A stretch of 64,000 bases of DNA from Gammaproteobacteria bacterium. GTDB lineage: Bacteria; Pseudomonadota; Gammaproteobacteria; Steroidobacterales; Steroidobacteraceae. Positions 36,664-46,420 of the stretch are shown piece by piece. A model generated the notes under the pieces. That model saw nothing but the letters and a program-made list of their open reading frames with translations, made no database searches and was not told where the DNA came from. Location: the NCBI GenBank assembly GCA_016874235.1, contig VGUJ01000009.1, positions 1-64,000 of the forward strand, given 5' to 3'. The position numbers and the translations under genes were made by a program. How positions within the stretch are numbered: position 1 is the first letter of the stretch; the number at the start of each line of letters is the position of its first letter.

Positions 36664-37656
36664 ATGAAAGCCTTACTCAGTGAACTCCCCGGCGGCCCCG
36701 ACACGCTCGTTCTGCGCGAGGTGCCCGAGCCTTCGCCCGGCCGCGGTCAGGTGCGCATCATCGTCCGCTTCTGCGGCATCAACTACCCCGATGCCCTCGT
36801 CATCGAAGACAAATACCAAATTCGTCCGCCCCGCCCCTTCGCGCCCGGCTTCGAGATTTCGGGTGTCGTCGACACCATCGGCGAGGGTGTGACTCATCTC
36901 AAGCCCGGAGAGGCCGTGATCGCTGCCGCCCTCGGCGGTGGCCTTGCTGAAAAGGCGGTCACCGATGCGCGCGCCTGCATTCCGATTCCGACAGGTATGC
37001 CCTTCGACGTCGCGGCGGGCCTGATCTTCACCTACGGTACGTCCTATCACGCACTCAAAGATCGGGGCGAGCTGCGCCCTGGCGAGACGCTACTCGTGCT
37101 CGGCGCCGCCGGGGGCGTTGGCCTCGCCGCCGTAGAGCTCGGCAAGGCGATGGGCGCACGCGTCGTTGCAGCCGTCTCGAGCGAGACCAAAGCGGCCGTC
37201 GCTCGCGAACATGGCGCCGATCAGGTGGTGATCTATCCGCGCGATGGCATCGACCCCAAGCCACTTGTCGCACAGTTCAAAGAAGCTTGCGGCCCGAAAG
37301 GCGCCGATGTCATCTACGACCCGGTGGGCGGCGACTATGCCGAGCCCGCCCTGCGCACGGCGGCCTGGAAAGGCCGCTACCTCGTCATCGGGTTTCCAGC
37401 CGGTATCCCCAAGATTCCGCTCAACTTGCCGCTGCTCAAAGGATGCGATATCCGCGGTGTCTTCTGGGGTGCGTTCCGTGAACAAGAGCCGGCGCGCGAT
37501 GCCGACAATGTCCGTGAGCTGATTTCGCTCTATCTCGCCGGTCGTTTGCGACCAAAGATATCTGATCGCTTCGCGCTGCCACAGGGTGGAGAGGCCATCA
37601 AAAAATTGTTGCGGCGTGAGGCCGTGGGCAAGATCGTGGTGGCATGTACAGCCTGA
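36664..37656 (+). CDS. NADPH:quinone oxidoreductase family protein (zinc-free MDR)
   Basis: The 330-residue medium-chain reductase has the quinone-reductase features: CGINYPDALVIEDKYQ, the GFEISGVVDTIGEGV segment, the NADPH site VLGAAGGVGLAAVELGKAMG (about residues 144-163) and DVIYDPVGGDY. No structural or catalytic zinc cysteines are seen. The family reduces quinones or enoyl-CoA-like substrates. The last bases overlap the start of the next gene. Confidence 0.9.
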   Translation: MKALLSELPGGPDTLVLREVPEPSPGRGQVRIIVRFCGINYPDALVIEDKYQIRPPRPFAPGFEISGVVDTIGEGVTHLKPGEAVIAAALGGGLAEKAVTDARACIPIPTGMPFDVAAGLIFTYGTSYHALKDRGELRPGETLLVLGAAGGVGLAAVELGKAMGARVVAAVSSETKAAVAREHGADQVVIYPRDGIDPKPLVAQFKEACGPKGADVIYDPVGGDYAEPALRTAAWKGRYLVIGFPAGIPKIPLNLPLLKGCDIRGVFWGAFREQEPARDADNVRELISLYLAGRLRPKISDRFALPQGGEAIKKLLRREAVGKIVVACTA

Positions 37657-38393
37657 TGTTTCTGTTTTTCGCGATCGCGCAGACGGCGCTGTTCGTCTGG
37701 GCGGTCCGACTGTGGCGCGAGACCTGCGCCAAACCCCTTGCTGTCATCCTGGTTCCGCAGTTCTTCCTGATCTGGGACAACCTTCGCGTCGCCTCCGGCA
37801 TCGTCATTGGCTTCGGTGAACCCCTCTACTGGCTCACCTGGCCGGCTTTCTGGGCGCACTGGCTGTCAGGCTGCTGGCTCATCATCGCGAGCGGCTCCAT
37901 TTTGAGACTCGCAGGCTTCGAGTTCGCACAAACGCGCATCGCCATGGGCGCCTTCTGCGTGGTCACGGCGGCGCTCATGCTGCACGACCTGCCGCTCTTC
38001 TGGACCAAAGAAATTTATCCGGTCTGCGAGTACGACCTCATCCGTTACAGCGGGTCGGTCACAGAGGCTAACCGGTGCTCACCCGATCAAGTGCTTGTCC
38101 AAGGCGAATTTCCGCTCGCACCGGTCATCACCTGCTTCGTCGTCATCGGTACTGGGATCGCTCTGTGGATTCGCAAAGGATTTCCGTGGATGGCTGTCGG
38201 CGGCATCGTGATGTTGCTCACCGCCGCTGTTCCAGCGCTCAACCGTCACCGACTCGACAACCTCGGCGAAGTGTTCATCAAAGGTGGCGCAATCCTCGCC
38301 GTGTGGTTCCTCATCCGCAAAGCCGGTGCGCAAGCGCCTCGAGATCGGGCACCTCAAGATCAGGCGGCGCGCCAAACTCCGGCAACCAACTGA
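37644..38393 (+). CDS. Unknown multi-pass membrane protein
   Basis: I do not recognise this 249-residue protein. It shows about seven hydrophobic segments (first MYSLMFLFFAIAQTALFVWA, last GGAILAVWFLIRK), an external loop with two cysteines (YPVCEYDLIRYSG and EANRCSP) that could form a disulfide, and a hydrophilic tail of about 23 residues. The ATG overlaps the end of the oxidoreductase gene by 13 bases, so the two are probably co-translated. The tail is encoded opposite the end of the HAD gene, an overlap of 83 bases. Confidence 0.75.
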   Translation: MYSLMFLFFAIAQTALFVWAVRLWRETCAKPLAVILVPQFFLIWDNLRVASGIVIGFGEPLYWLTWPAFWAHWLSGCWLIIASGSILRLAGFEFAQTRIAMGAFCVVTAALMLHDLPLFWTKEIYPVCEYDLIRYSGSVTEANRCSPDQVLVQGEFPLAPVITCFVVIGTGIALWIRKGFPWMAVGGIVMLLTAAVPALNRHRLDNLGEVFIKGGAILAVWFLIRKAGAQAPRDRAPQDQAARQTPATN

Positions 38394-39003
38394 GCCCGCG
38401 CCGATTCACCCACCCCGTGCGGCAACCCACTGCCGCCGCGCCCGTGATGTCGTTTTCCGGATGATCGCCGACATGCAGCATCTGCGAAGGCTGTACGCCG
38501 AGGCGCTGGGCGAGCGTCTCGAACACGACGGGATTCGGTTTGGCATAGCCGACGGACTCGGCGTTGAGACTCAACTCGAAGTGATCGCCGATCCCGATGC
38601 GGTGAACGCAGGCGTTCCCATTCGAAAACGTCGCGAGCCGAAACCGACCGCCGAGGCGCGCGAGCGCAGACCGTACGTCTGAAAACAGCTCGACCTCGTG
38701 TCGCGCCTCAATGAACACTTCGAATGCGCGGTTGCCGATCGCTGCATCATGTCCATGCCGTACCGCCAGACGACGAAGCGCTTCGGTGCGCAGCCAAGTC
38801 ATGTCATGCGCGCGATCGGGCTGATCGACCGCCAAGGCGCGACGCGCCTCGAGTAAGTCGTCGGGACCGAGACAGGCGGCGAGCGCCGGATGCTCATCCT
38901 CAAGAAATGCCCGCATACGCGCTTCTGCCCGTTGCAGCACCGGCTGCACGGCCCAGAACGTGTCGTCGAGATCAAAGCAGATGGCGCGAGGTAGATCGGA
39001 CAT
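38311..39003 (-). CDS. HAD-family phosphatase (YigB-like)
   Basis: The 230-residue HAD hydrolase has motif I AICFDLDDTFWAVQPVL, motif II RLATFSNGNA, lysine in GYAKPNPVVFETLAQRLG and motif IV MLHVGDHPENDITGAAAVG. It resembles E. coli YigB, an FMN phosphatase, but substrate choice in this class is not predictable from motifs. It is divergent from the S9 peptidase gene; TACAATA in the 71-base spacer reads as a -10-like hexamer on both strands. Confidence 0.88.
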   Translation of the reverse strand: MSDLPRAICFDLDDTFWAVQPVLQRAEARMRAFLEDEHPALAACLGPDDLLEARRALAVDQPDRAHDMTWLRTEALRRLAVRHGHDAAIGNRAFEVFIEARHEVELFSDVRSALARLGGRFRLATFSNGNACVHRIGIGDHFELSLNAESVGYAKPNPVVFETLAQRLGVQPSQMLHVGDHPENDITGAAAVGCRTGWVNRRGLSWLPEFGAPPDLEVPDLEALAHRLCG

Positions 39004-39074
39004 TCGGAGTCGGCGTAGCCGCTCGTCTACAATAGGGCATCGCTTTTTACAGGCCCCTGATGCGGAGCACAACC

Positions 39075-41135
39075 ATGACGTCCCCGAAACTTGTCTCGAT
39101 CGTCGCCCTCACGATGGCACTCGCCCTCGGCGCAGACCGCAGCCTCGCCGCACCGTTCACGGCGAAGGACCTCAACACGCTCGCCCGCGTCTCCGACCCT
39201 CAGGTGTCGCCCAATGGTCGTCACGTGGCCTACACGCTGCGAGAGACCGACCTCGATGCCAACCGCGGTCGCACCGATGTGTGGCTCGCCGAACTCTCGG
39301 GTACGGCTCTCGCGCAGACACGTCGCCTCACGCAACACCCTGCCTCGGACAGCAGCCCACGCTGGGCCCCGGATGGCTCGGGTCTTTTTTTCCTCTCGAG
39401 CCGCAGTGGCTCGTCTCAGGTCTGGCATATCAGTCTCGCTGGCGGCGAAGCACAGCAAGTGACGACCCTGCCGCTCGACGTCGGCTCCTTCGAAGTCTCG
39501 TCCAAGGGTGATCGCCTCGCAGTCTCGATGGAGGTTTATCCCGACTGCGCCGATCTCAAATGCACGACGGATCGCCAGGCTGCTCAGTCAAAGAAAAAAG
39601 CCAGTGCCCGAATTTATGACCAGTTGTTCGTGCGTCACTGGGACACCTGGAAGGACGGCACGCGATCGACCCTCTTCACGTTGACCCTCGGCCCTGACCT
39701 GAAGGCAAGTGCACCGATCAACGTATCGGGCAAAGTGCCAGGCGACGTGCCGTCGAAACCCTTCGGCGGCGACGAAGACTACGCCTTCAGCCCCGACGGC
39801 TCGCGCATCGTCTTCAGCGCGAGACTCGCCGATCGAACCGAATCTTGGTCGACCAACTTCGATCTCTATGACGTACCGGCCGACGGCTCTGCCAAGCCCC
39901 GCAATCTGACGGCGGACAATCCGGCCTGGGACGCGCATCCGGTGTTCCTCGCCAACGGCGATCTGGCTTGGCTTGCGATGGCGCGCCCCGGGTTCGAGGC
40001 CGATCGTTTCGTCATCAAACTCCGCAGCGCCCAAGACGGACGTGTCCGCGCCCTGACGCAAGACTGGGATCGATCGGTCGGCACTTTGATCGCCAACCAC
40101 GACCGAACCACTCTGCTCGCCGTCGCCGACAACATCGGTCAGGCGGCGCTCTTCGAAGTGAATCCGGCGAATGGTCGCCGCACCGCGCTTGTCGACAAAG
40201 GCCAGGTTCAGGGCGTCTCTGCCGGCCCGAAGGGTCCGATCGTCGCATGGGCCGCGCTCGATTCGCCGCCTGATCTGCATTGGGTACGCCAGCGCGGGAC
40301 TCTGCAGCGTGTGACGGCGGTCAATGCCACGGCGCTCGCCGACAAAGAATTCTCGGCCTTCGAACAATTCTCGTTCGCCGGCGCGAACGATCAGAACGTC
40401 TACGGCTACGTCATGAAGCCGCAGGGCTGGCAACCGGGGCAAAAATATCCGATCGCCTTCATCGTGCACGGAGGACCTCAGGTGAGCTTCGCCAACCAGT
40501 GGTCTTGGCGCTGGAACGCGCAGGTGTATGCCGGCGCGGGCTACGGCGTCGTGTTCATCGACTTCCACGGTTCGCCCGGGTACGGCCAGGCCTTCACCGA
40601 CTCAATCAGCCAAGACTGGGGTGGCAAGCCTCTCGTCGATCTGCAAAAGGGTCTTGATGCCGCCCTCGCCCGTTACGACTGGCTCGACGGTTCGCGCGCC
40701 TGCTCGCTTGGCGCGTCGTACGGCGGATTCATGCAGAACTGGATCGCCGGCAATTGGTCGGATCGGTTCAAGTGCATCGTCAACCACGCCGGAATCTTTG
40801 ACCAGCGGACCATGTACTACACCACCGAGGAGCTCTGGTTCACCGAGTGGGAAAATGGCGGTCCGTACTACGTGACGCCGAAGATCCACGAGAAGTTCAA
40901 CCCGGCCGATTACGTCACGAAATGGAAAACACCGATGCTTGTGACCCACGGCGCGCTCGACTATCGCGTGCCTTACTCACAAGGTCTCGCGACCTTCACA
41001 GCCCTGCAGCGTCAAGGCATCGAGAGCCGTCTCGTGTTCTTCCCCGACGAAAACCATTGGATCTTGAAGCCTGCCAACAACATCCAGTGGCACGACGAAG
41101 TACTCGGCTGGCTCGATCGTCATCTCAAGAAGTAA
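39075..41135 (+). CDS. Secreted S9-family peptidase (dipeptidyl/acylaminoacyl peptidase-like)
   Basis: The 686-residue enzyme has a signal peptide (MTSPKLVSIVALTMALALGA), a beta-propeller with WD40-like PD40 repeats (VSPNGRHVAYTL, WAPDGSGLFFLS, FSPDGSRIVFSA), and a C-terminal alpha/beta-hydrolase: nucleophile SLGASYGGFMQNW (Ser near 545), Asp in THGALDYRVPYSQG (near 629) and His in DENHWI (near 660). The ATG at 39075 is preferred to 39060 because GGAG lies seven bases before it. It cleaves short peptides, probably in the periplasm. Confidence 0.94.
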   Translation: MTSPKLVSIVALTMALALGADRSLAAPFTAKDLNTLARVSDPQVSPNGRHVAYTLRETDLDANRGRTDVWLAELSGTALAQTRRLTQHPASDSSPRWAPDGSGLFFLSSRSGSSQVWHISLAGGEAQQVTTLPLDVGSFEVSSKGDRLAVSMEVYPDCADLKCTTDRQAAQSKKKASARIYDQLFVRHWDTWKDGTRSTLFTLTLGPDLKASAPINVSGKVPGDVPSKPFGGDEDYAFSPDGSRIVFSARLADRTESWSTNFDLYDVPADGSAKPRNLTADNPAWDAHPVFLANGDLAWLAMARPGFEADRFVIKLRSAQDGRVRALTQDWDRSVGTLIANHDRTTLLAVADNIGQAALFEVNPANGRRTALVDKGQVQGVSAGPKGPIVAWAALDSPPDLHWVRQRGTLQRVTAVNATALADKEFSAFEQFSFAGANDQNVYGYVMKPQGWQPGQKYPIAFIVHGGPQVSFANQWSWRWNAQVYAGAGYGVVFIDFHGSPGYGQAFTDSISQDWGGKPLVDLQKGLDAALARYDWLDGSRACSLGASYGGFMQNWIAGNWSDRFKCIVNHAGIFDQRTMYYTTEELWFTEWENGGPYYVTPKIHEKFNPADYVTKWKTPMLVTHGALDYRVPYSQGLATFTALQRQGIESRLVFFPDENHWILKPANNIQWHDEVLGWLDRHLKK

Positions 41136-41140
41136 CGATC

Positions 41141-42175
41141 TCAACCGTACCCCGCCCGCCACTCTGCCTTGTAGGCGATGCCGAGCATGATGAGACGGTT
41201 GAGTAGATCTTGATAGCCGATCCCGGCGGTGAGCGCTGACTGAGCAAAGTCCTCAGCTTCGCCGATGTTGGGGTTGGCGTTCGCTTCGAGCACGAACACT
41301 TCGCCGTTGTCTCGGACACGAAAGTCCATGCGCGCATAACCTGAGAGCCCGAGTGCACGATAGATACGTCTGGATAGGCGATCGAGCGACGCCTCGACGG
41401 CCGGCGGAAGGTCGGTGGCCGAACGCCAATCGATACCGTATTTCTCTTGGTATTTTCGATCCCACTTTATCTTTCGCGTCGCGATGGTCGCCTGATTTCC
41501 TGGCAAAGATCCAAAGTGCAGCTCACGCACCGGCAGCCGCGTGAGTCGTTCGTTACCGAGCACCCCTACGTAGACTTCGCGCCCGGCGACGTATTCCTCG
41601 ACGAGTGCATCGGTACCGACTTGGTCATGGATGAACGCGACACGCTCCTTGAGATGCACGGCATCTTCCACGACCGACGCCTGTGCAATGCCGAGCGAAG
41701 CGTCTTCAGTCGCCGATTTGACGAAGAGCGGATAGCGCATCTTGTTCGGCGGACGAAACTTGATGCCTTTACGCAGCAACGCAAACTGCGGCGTCGGAAT
41801 TCGGTGATAGGACAACAACTGCTTCGTGAGCGGTTTGTCTCGCGAGAGCAGTAAGCCGCGGGGATTACACCCCGTATAAGGCTGCTGCATCAACTCGAGG
41901 AAGGCGACGACATGCTGGTCGTAGGTGACGATCCCGTTGAATTCTTCGAGCAGGTTGAAAACGATATTGGGCTTCCAATCGGCAATCGCCGCACGGAGCT
42001 CGGTGAGACTGTCGAGCACACCCAATACCCGTACCTCGTGCCCCGCTTGACGGAGCGTACGAATCACGTCGTACTCCGTACGCCACTCCGACATCTGATC
42101 TTCGGTCAAGCCCGACACGTCTTCGGGCGGCACCAGCGTCTCGTGAACGACCACCAGAACTTTGAGCTGCTTCAT
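41141..42175 (-). CDS. ATP-grasp ligase, D-Ala-D-Ala ligase-like
   Basis: The 344-residue protein has the Ddl fold order: N-terminal alpha/beta domain (QLKVLVVVHETLVPPEDVSG), a substrate-linked NLLEEFNGIVTYDQHVVAFL and YTGCNPRGLLLSRDKPL, ATP-grasp core (PLFVKSATEDASLGIAQ, VEEYVAGREVYVGVLGN), and metal-binding VFVLEANANPNIGEAEDFAQ. True Ddl enzymes have a SPG/LPG-type motif after the last metal ligand and an HG in the first domain; both are missing here, so the ligated substrates are probably not two D-alanines. Its start overlaps the stop of the HEAGH metallopeptidase (ATGA), which argues for a coupled ligase-peptidase function. Confidence 0.85.
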   Translation of the reverse strand: MKQLKVLVVVHETLVPPEDVSGLTEDQMSEWRTEYDVIRTLRQAGHEVRVLGVLDSLTELRAAIADWKPNIVFNLLEEFNGIVTYDQHVVAFLELMQQPYTGCNPRGLLLSRDKPLTKQLLSYHRIPTPQFALLRKGIKFRPPNKMRYPLFVKSATEDASLGIAQASVVEDAVHLKERVAFIHDQVGTDALVEEYVAGREVYVGVLGNERLTRLPVRELHFGSLPGNQATIATRKIKWDRKYQEKYGIDWRSATDLPPAVEASLDRLSRRIYRALGLSGYARMDFRVRDNGEVFVLEANANPNIGEAEDFAQSALTAGIGYQDLLNRLIMLGIAYKAEWRAGYG

Positions 42176-43206
42176 AACGTGAACCGCATCGTCTCCCCGC
42201 TCAGGGCGGCTTTCGCCAACCTGCGAATCGTCCGCTCGGCGGCAACGCGACGCTCTCGTACAGAACCTCGCAGCCACAACCGACGCTCGCGCGCGCGCTC
42301 GACGGCGAACTGCACGAGTTGCTCCGCACCATAACGGTCGATCGTGCTGTGCGCCATCACATGCCGGATCAGATCAGACCGAAGGGCGCGAAGGCAACTA
42401 TCGGCACGGCGATGATGATGATTCGGACCACGCGGCCTGACTTTGGACAACCCACGGTCGAGCGTCCGATCAATCATTGAAAAATCACAGTCGACCCGGC
42501 GCTGTAAATGGCGTCGGTAGTAATCGCGTAACGATAAATCGTTGGAGGCGACCGGATCGATCCGGCTGGCCGTACGAATCGCTGGCCGACGGCCGCGAAT
42601 ACTCCGCATCAAGTCATCCATCGCCTTGAGCTTGGATAACGCAGGCGTACCGGCGTAGCGGTGCCGCCAATTGGAGCGTGGCGCCAGCCAAACCGCAAAG
42701 GTCTCGGCGAAATCTTCTGCCGGATGCGCTTGGGCATACCAGCCATCGAGGTGAGTGACGAATTCGCGGCTCGACGGGTCAGCCACATAACGCGTCGGGT
42801 ACGGCAGCGCAGCCGACCCAAACGTATCACGCCAAAGTTTTCGTCTCCGGAGTCGAAAGGCTGTATCGACAACATGGCCGGCCTCGTGTCGCAAAATACG
42901 CATCAAGCCCGCCGCATTACCGCCCTCCACCGAGCTCGACATACGACGCTCGAGACGTTCGAGGCGCGGATGCGCAAGATAAAACGGAATCGCGATCCCT
43001 GGCACACCATCGGGTGAAAACCACTCGTCCGAAAACCAAAAGTGCGGCTCCAACAAAATGTCGCGCGCCGCGAGTTCATCACGCAGACGACGGATGGCGC
43101 GTTGCAACACGGCACGCCTCGGCAGACCGAGATGCAGATCGCGAAATCTCAGGCGCAGGAGTTGCGCGTCGGAGTAACGGGCCCAATGAGGGGACTTCCG
43201 TCTCAC
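42172..43206 (-). CDS. Putative zinc-binding metallopeptidase (HEAGH)
   Basis: The 344-residue protein has a zinc-binding motif RILRHEAGHVVDTAFRLRRR (HEXXH near residue 108) and a later THLDGWYAQAHPAEDFAETF, where the Glu of DFAETF is the likely third ligand, as in gluzincin-like peptidases. The N-terminus (RYSDAQLLRLRFRDLHL) is shared with a family annotated only as putative zinc-binding metallopeptidase. No signal peptide is visible, so it is cytosolic. The C-terminal third is very Arg/His-rich (RPRGPNHHHRRADSC). It lies three bases after the ADP-ribosylglycohydrolase gene and overlaps the ATP-grasp gene by four. Confidence 0.82.
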   Translation of the reverse strand: MRRKSPHWARYSDAQLLRLRFRDLHLGLPRRAVLQRAIRRLRDELAARDILLEPHFWFSDEWFSPDGVPGIAIPFYLAHPRLERLERRMSSSVEGGNAAGLMRILRHEAGHVVDTAFRLRRRKLWRDTFGSAALPYPTRYVADPSSREFVTHLDGWYAQAHPAEDFAETFAVWLAPRSNWRHRYAGTPALSKLKAMDDLMRSIRGRRPAIRTASRIDPVASNDLSLRDYYRRHLQRRVDCDFSMIDRTLDRGLSKVRPRGPNHHHRRADSCLRALRSDLIRHVMAHSTIDRYGAEQLVQFAVERARERRLWLRGSVRERRVAAERTIRRLAKAALSGETMRFTL

Positions 43207-43209
43207 GGC

Positions 43210-44106
43210 TCAGGTTTCGTTATCTAGCCGAACAAGCACTTCCGCGAGCAACGCATCGGCGAGCTCTTCGATCATGGGTCGACCGGCAAGCATCGCGAGC
43301 CATCCGGCTGGAATCGACTCCACGCCAAACACCGCGCCGGCAAGCTGTCCGGTCGTCGCACCGTACACATCGGCATCGCCACCCTGATTGACCGCACGCA
43401 AGACGGCATCCTTCCAATTCTTTGCACCGTGCATGGACTCCTTGACGATCGCGAGCGCACGGGCGGATTGCGAGTCGATACGAGCACCGATCGGGCCCGC
43501 TGATCCCGAGTTCGAGAAATCATCGAGCGGCTTACCGCGTAGCGCACCATGCATCATCGATGCAAACTCGTGCAGCGCATCGAGCGTCGCAGCCTCTCGA
43601 GAGGTCACGCGCATCATCGGCTCAAGATCTGCCAACAAGGCCCGCTCGTCGGCGTAATGCCACAGCGCAAGCGGAGCGACGCGAACCAGCGCATCAGCGC
43701 CATCTCGTATCTCGACCGACGCGCTCCCCTCGACGAGGGCGCGACTGACGCTCGCGGTGATCCCGAGGCATTCTCCAGAGATCGATCCCTCACCCTCGCG
43801 TTGCCAACGTCGGAATCGAGTCAACTGATCGGACGGATCGCATCCTCGACACTCGAGAAGACTGCGACCGAGCAACAACGCCATCGCCGTGTCGTCAGTC
43901 CAAGACCCCGGGGCGAGATCGAAGGGTCCGCCGCCGATGAGATCGCGAATGGGCGAGAAACTCCCCGGTCTCGCCCACTGCGCGGGTGCAGCAAGCGACT
44001 CCCCAACGGCAAGACCCAGCAACGCACCTCGAAAACGACTGCGCAAGCGAGCGACCGTAGCGAGAGCCTCCCCGTCGAATTCAGGAATGCCCGCGTCGGG
44101 AGTCAC
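43210..44106 (-). CDS. ADP-ribosylglycohydrolase (DraG/ARH) family protein
   Basis: The 298-residue helical protein has the ARH layout: [20 protein letters not shown], then [13 protein letters not shown] (first metal ligands), and late [19 protein letters not shown] (second metal ligands). Two positions differ from typical members: the first motif has GES instead of GDA, and the final Thr after the second Asp (GGDTDT or GGDADT in relatives) is Val. The dimetal site may therefore be altered. The family removes ADP-ribose from proteins or related molecules. It starts inside the ttcA stop (ATGA). Confidence 0.85.
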   Translation of the reverse strand: MTPDAGIPEFDGEALATVARLRSRFRGALLGLAVGESLAAPAQWARPGSFSPIRDLIGGGPFDLAPGSWTDDTAMALLLGRSLLECRGCDPSDQLTRFRRWQREGEGSISGECLGITASVSRALVEGSASVEIRDGADALVRVAPLALWHYADERALLADLEPMMRVTSREAATLDALHEFASMMHGALRGKPLDDFSNSGSAGPIGARIDSQSARALAIVKESMHGAKNWKDAVLRAVNQGGDADVYGATTGQLAGAVFGVESIPAGWLAMLAGRPMIEELADALLAEVLVRLDNET

Positions 44107-44918
44107 TCGTCGCTCGCTTCGCTCATGACCCGAAGGCCTGAAAAATCGAACAGCGTGGGATCGGCCAAATGCCCGGCCTCGACGCTACGGATGGCAGAAA
44201 AAATAGATTCTGTACGACCAGGATGTACGCGCTCCCACTCTTGCAACATTTGTTTGATCGTGCGGCGCTGCGCGTTGTCCTGAGAGCCACAGAGTTTGCA
44301 GGGAATGATCGGAAACTGCCGCGCGCGAGCGTACCGCTCGATATCTCGCTCGGGCACGTAGGCGAGCGGACGGATGACGATGTGCCGCCCGTCTTCGGAG
44401 CGCAGCTTGGGCGGCATCGCCTTCAGGCGACCGCCGAAGAACATATTGAGGAAGAGCGTCTCGACGATATCGTCACGATGATGACCCAGCGCCACCTTGG
44501 TCACCCCGTTTTCCGACGCCCACCGATAGAGCGCGCCTCGCCGCAGTCGGGAACAGAGCCCGCACATCGTCTTGCCCTCGGGGATGACACGCTTGACGAC
44601 CGAGTACGTGTCTTGCTCGATCACATGGAAAGGCACGCCGAGTGCGGTGAGGTACTCGGGAAGCACATGCTCCGGAAAGTCAGGCTGCTTTTGATCGAGG
44701 TTGACCGCGACCAACTCGAATTTCACCGGCGCGCTTCGTTGCAACGACATCAAGATATCGAGCAGCGTGTAGGAATCTTTGCCGCCAGAGAGGCAGACCA
44801 TGACCTTGTCGCCCTCCTCGATCATCGAATAATCCTCGATCGCCTTGCCGACGAGGCCCCTGATATGAGCCTGCAGCTTCCGCGAGGTGTTCGATGATTG
44901 GCGTACGGGCATGTCCAT
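44103..44918 (-). CDS. ttcA: tRNA 2-thiocytidine(32) synthetase TtcA
   Basis: The 271-residue enzyme thiolates cytidine 32 in tRNA. It has the PP-loop [18 protein letters not shown], the Fe-S/catalytic cysteines [26 protein letters not shown] and the later [16 protein letters not shown]. The start at 44918 shares one base with the stop of the upstream M32 gene (TGATG). Longer readings to 45056 add unrelated sequence. Confidence 0.96.
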   Translation of the reverse strand: MDMPVRQSSNTSRKLQAHIRGLVGKAIEDYSMIEEGDKVMVCLSGGKDSYTLLDILMSLQRSAPVKFELVAVNLDQKQPDFPEHVLPEYLTALGVPFHVIEQDTYSVVKRVIPEGKTMCGLCSRLRRGALYRWASENGVTKVALGHHRDDIVETLFLNMFFGGRLKAMPPKLRSEDGRHIVIRPLAYVPERDIERYARARQFPIIPCKLCGSQDNAQRRTIKQMLQEWERVHPGRTESIFSAIRSVEAGHLADPTLFDFSGLRVMSEASDE

Positions 44919-46420
44919 CAGGCTGCAGTCTCCAAATATTTTCGTTCGAGGTATCTCAAGGCCGAAGTCGATCCCAAAGGTTTTCCCGTGGCACTTTCCA
45001 TCAGCTGAGCCATCGGGAGCCGCGCTCCTTGCGAGTGAACCGCCTCTCTTAACCACGCGCGAAGCCCTGAGAAGTCGCCGGCTGTGATCTGCTCGTCGAG
45101 CTGCGGAAGATCACGCCGCATCTGCTCGGAGAGTTGCGCCGCGATGGCACCCCCCACGACATACAACGGAAAGTATCCAAACGAGCCACTCGCCCAGTGT
45201 GCATCTTGCAGTACGCCGTCGGCATCACTTGCCGGCACGAGATCGAGACGCTGTCTCATTCCCTCGTTCCAAGCCTCGCGTAAATCACGGACTGCCAAGG
45301 TGCCTGCAAGCATGCGGCGCTCGAGATCAAACCTCAGCATGACGTGCAACGGATAGGTCAGCTCATCGGCATCGACGCGTATGGCACTGCGCCTGACTCG
45401 AGTCAGCTGTCGATAAAGATTGTCCTCGGACCACTCAGGCCCCGTCACGCCAAAATGCTTCTCGAGCAGCGGACGAAGATATCGAACGAACGCGCGGGAG
45501 CGCCCGAGAATCATTTCCAGTAGCAAGGACTGACTTTCCTCAAGCGCCATCCCGCGAGCCTGGCCCACCGGCTGATCGAGCCAATCCTTGGGTAGGCCGA
45601 GGTCGTAGAGCGCATGTCCCGCCTCATGCAACGCGCCGAGCAGCGCAATGAAAGGATCCTGTCGCGACACGCAGTAAGTGATGCGGATATCGCCTGGAAT
45701 TCCCTCGGTGAACGCATGAGAGGCCTCATCGATACGGCCGCGATCAAAGGGAAAACCGATCGCGCGCAAGACCTCGCTGATGAGTGCGCGTTGCTGGCGC
45801 GCCTTGAACGTACCCACCAAAGGCATGACGGGCGCCGCATGCTGATGCTCGATCACTTGACGGACGAGTCCCGGCAAACGGCGAGCGTACGCCTTGAACA
45901 AGGCATCGATGATCTCCGAGCTGACTCCGGCACTGAACTCCTCGACTAACGCATCGTAGGGTTCAAGCGATCGTGCCTGCCCGAGCAGCGCCGCTTTGTC
46001 GCGAACGAGCCGAACGACCTCCTCAAGGTAGGGCGCAAAGAGTTCAAACTTGTTCTGTTGCCGCGCCTCGCTCCACGCCGCTTCCGCTGCGGCCGTGGCC
46101 CGAACGAGCGAGTTGAGCAAAGAGACCGGCATCGCGATCGCGTGATCACGTTGGCGACGCATTTCACGAAGGTTCGCGATCTCCCATTCTTCGAGCGAAC
46201 CCTGACCGGCCACTGCGCGCTCGATGAGCCGGCTGACCTTGGGAGAGGTCAGCACGGCGTGACACTCCGTTTCGAGCGCCGCGAGCTGCTCACCCCGACC
46301 CGAGGCGCTCGCCCGCGGCATCATGACCGCGGCGTCCCAGCGCAACAAAGAAACGGCTCCGCGAAGGGCGTGCAACCGTTTCCATTCGAGCTCGAGTTGT
46401 TTGTAGGGTGATAACGCCAT
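44918..46420 (-). CDS. M32-family carboxypeptidase (Taq-type)
   Basis: The 500-residue cytosolic metallocarboxypeptidase has the M32 zinc site [19 protein letters not shown] (HEXXH near residue 265), the third ligand in [17 protein letters not shown], and the family segment [20 protein letters not shown]. Most relatives read HESQS at the third-ligand motif; here the His is Glu (EESQS) while the ligand Glu remains. It starts [20 protein letters not shown]; readings further upstream to 46699 are rejected. TGATG couplings join it to MAPEG upstream and ttcA downstream. Confidence 0.93.
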   Translation of the reverse strand: MALSPYKQLELEWKRLHALRGAVSLLRWDAAVMMPRASASGRGEQLAALETECHAVLTSPKVSRLIERAVAGQGSLEEWEIANLREMRRQRDHAIAMPVSLLNSLVRATAAAEAAWSEARQQNKFELFAPYLEEVVRLVRDKAALLGQARSLEPYDALVEEFSAGVSSEIIDALFKAYARRLPGLVRQVIEHQHAAPVMPLVGTFKARQQRALISEVLRAIGFPFDRGRIDEASHAFTEGIPGDIRITYCVSRQDPFIALLGALHEAGHALYDLGLPKDWLDQPVGQARGMALEESQSLLLEMILGRSRAFVRYLRPLLEKHFGVTGPEWSEDNLYRQLTRVRRSAIRVDADELTYPLHVMLRFDLERRMLAGTLAVRDLREAWNEGMRQRLDLVPASDADGVLQDAHWASGSFGYFPLYVVGGAIAAQLSEQMRRDLPQLDEQITAGDFSGLRAWLREAVHSQGARLPMAQLMESATGKPLGSTSALRYLERKYLETAA

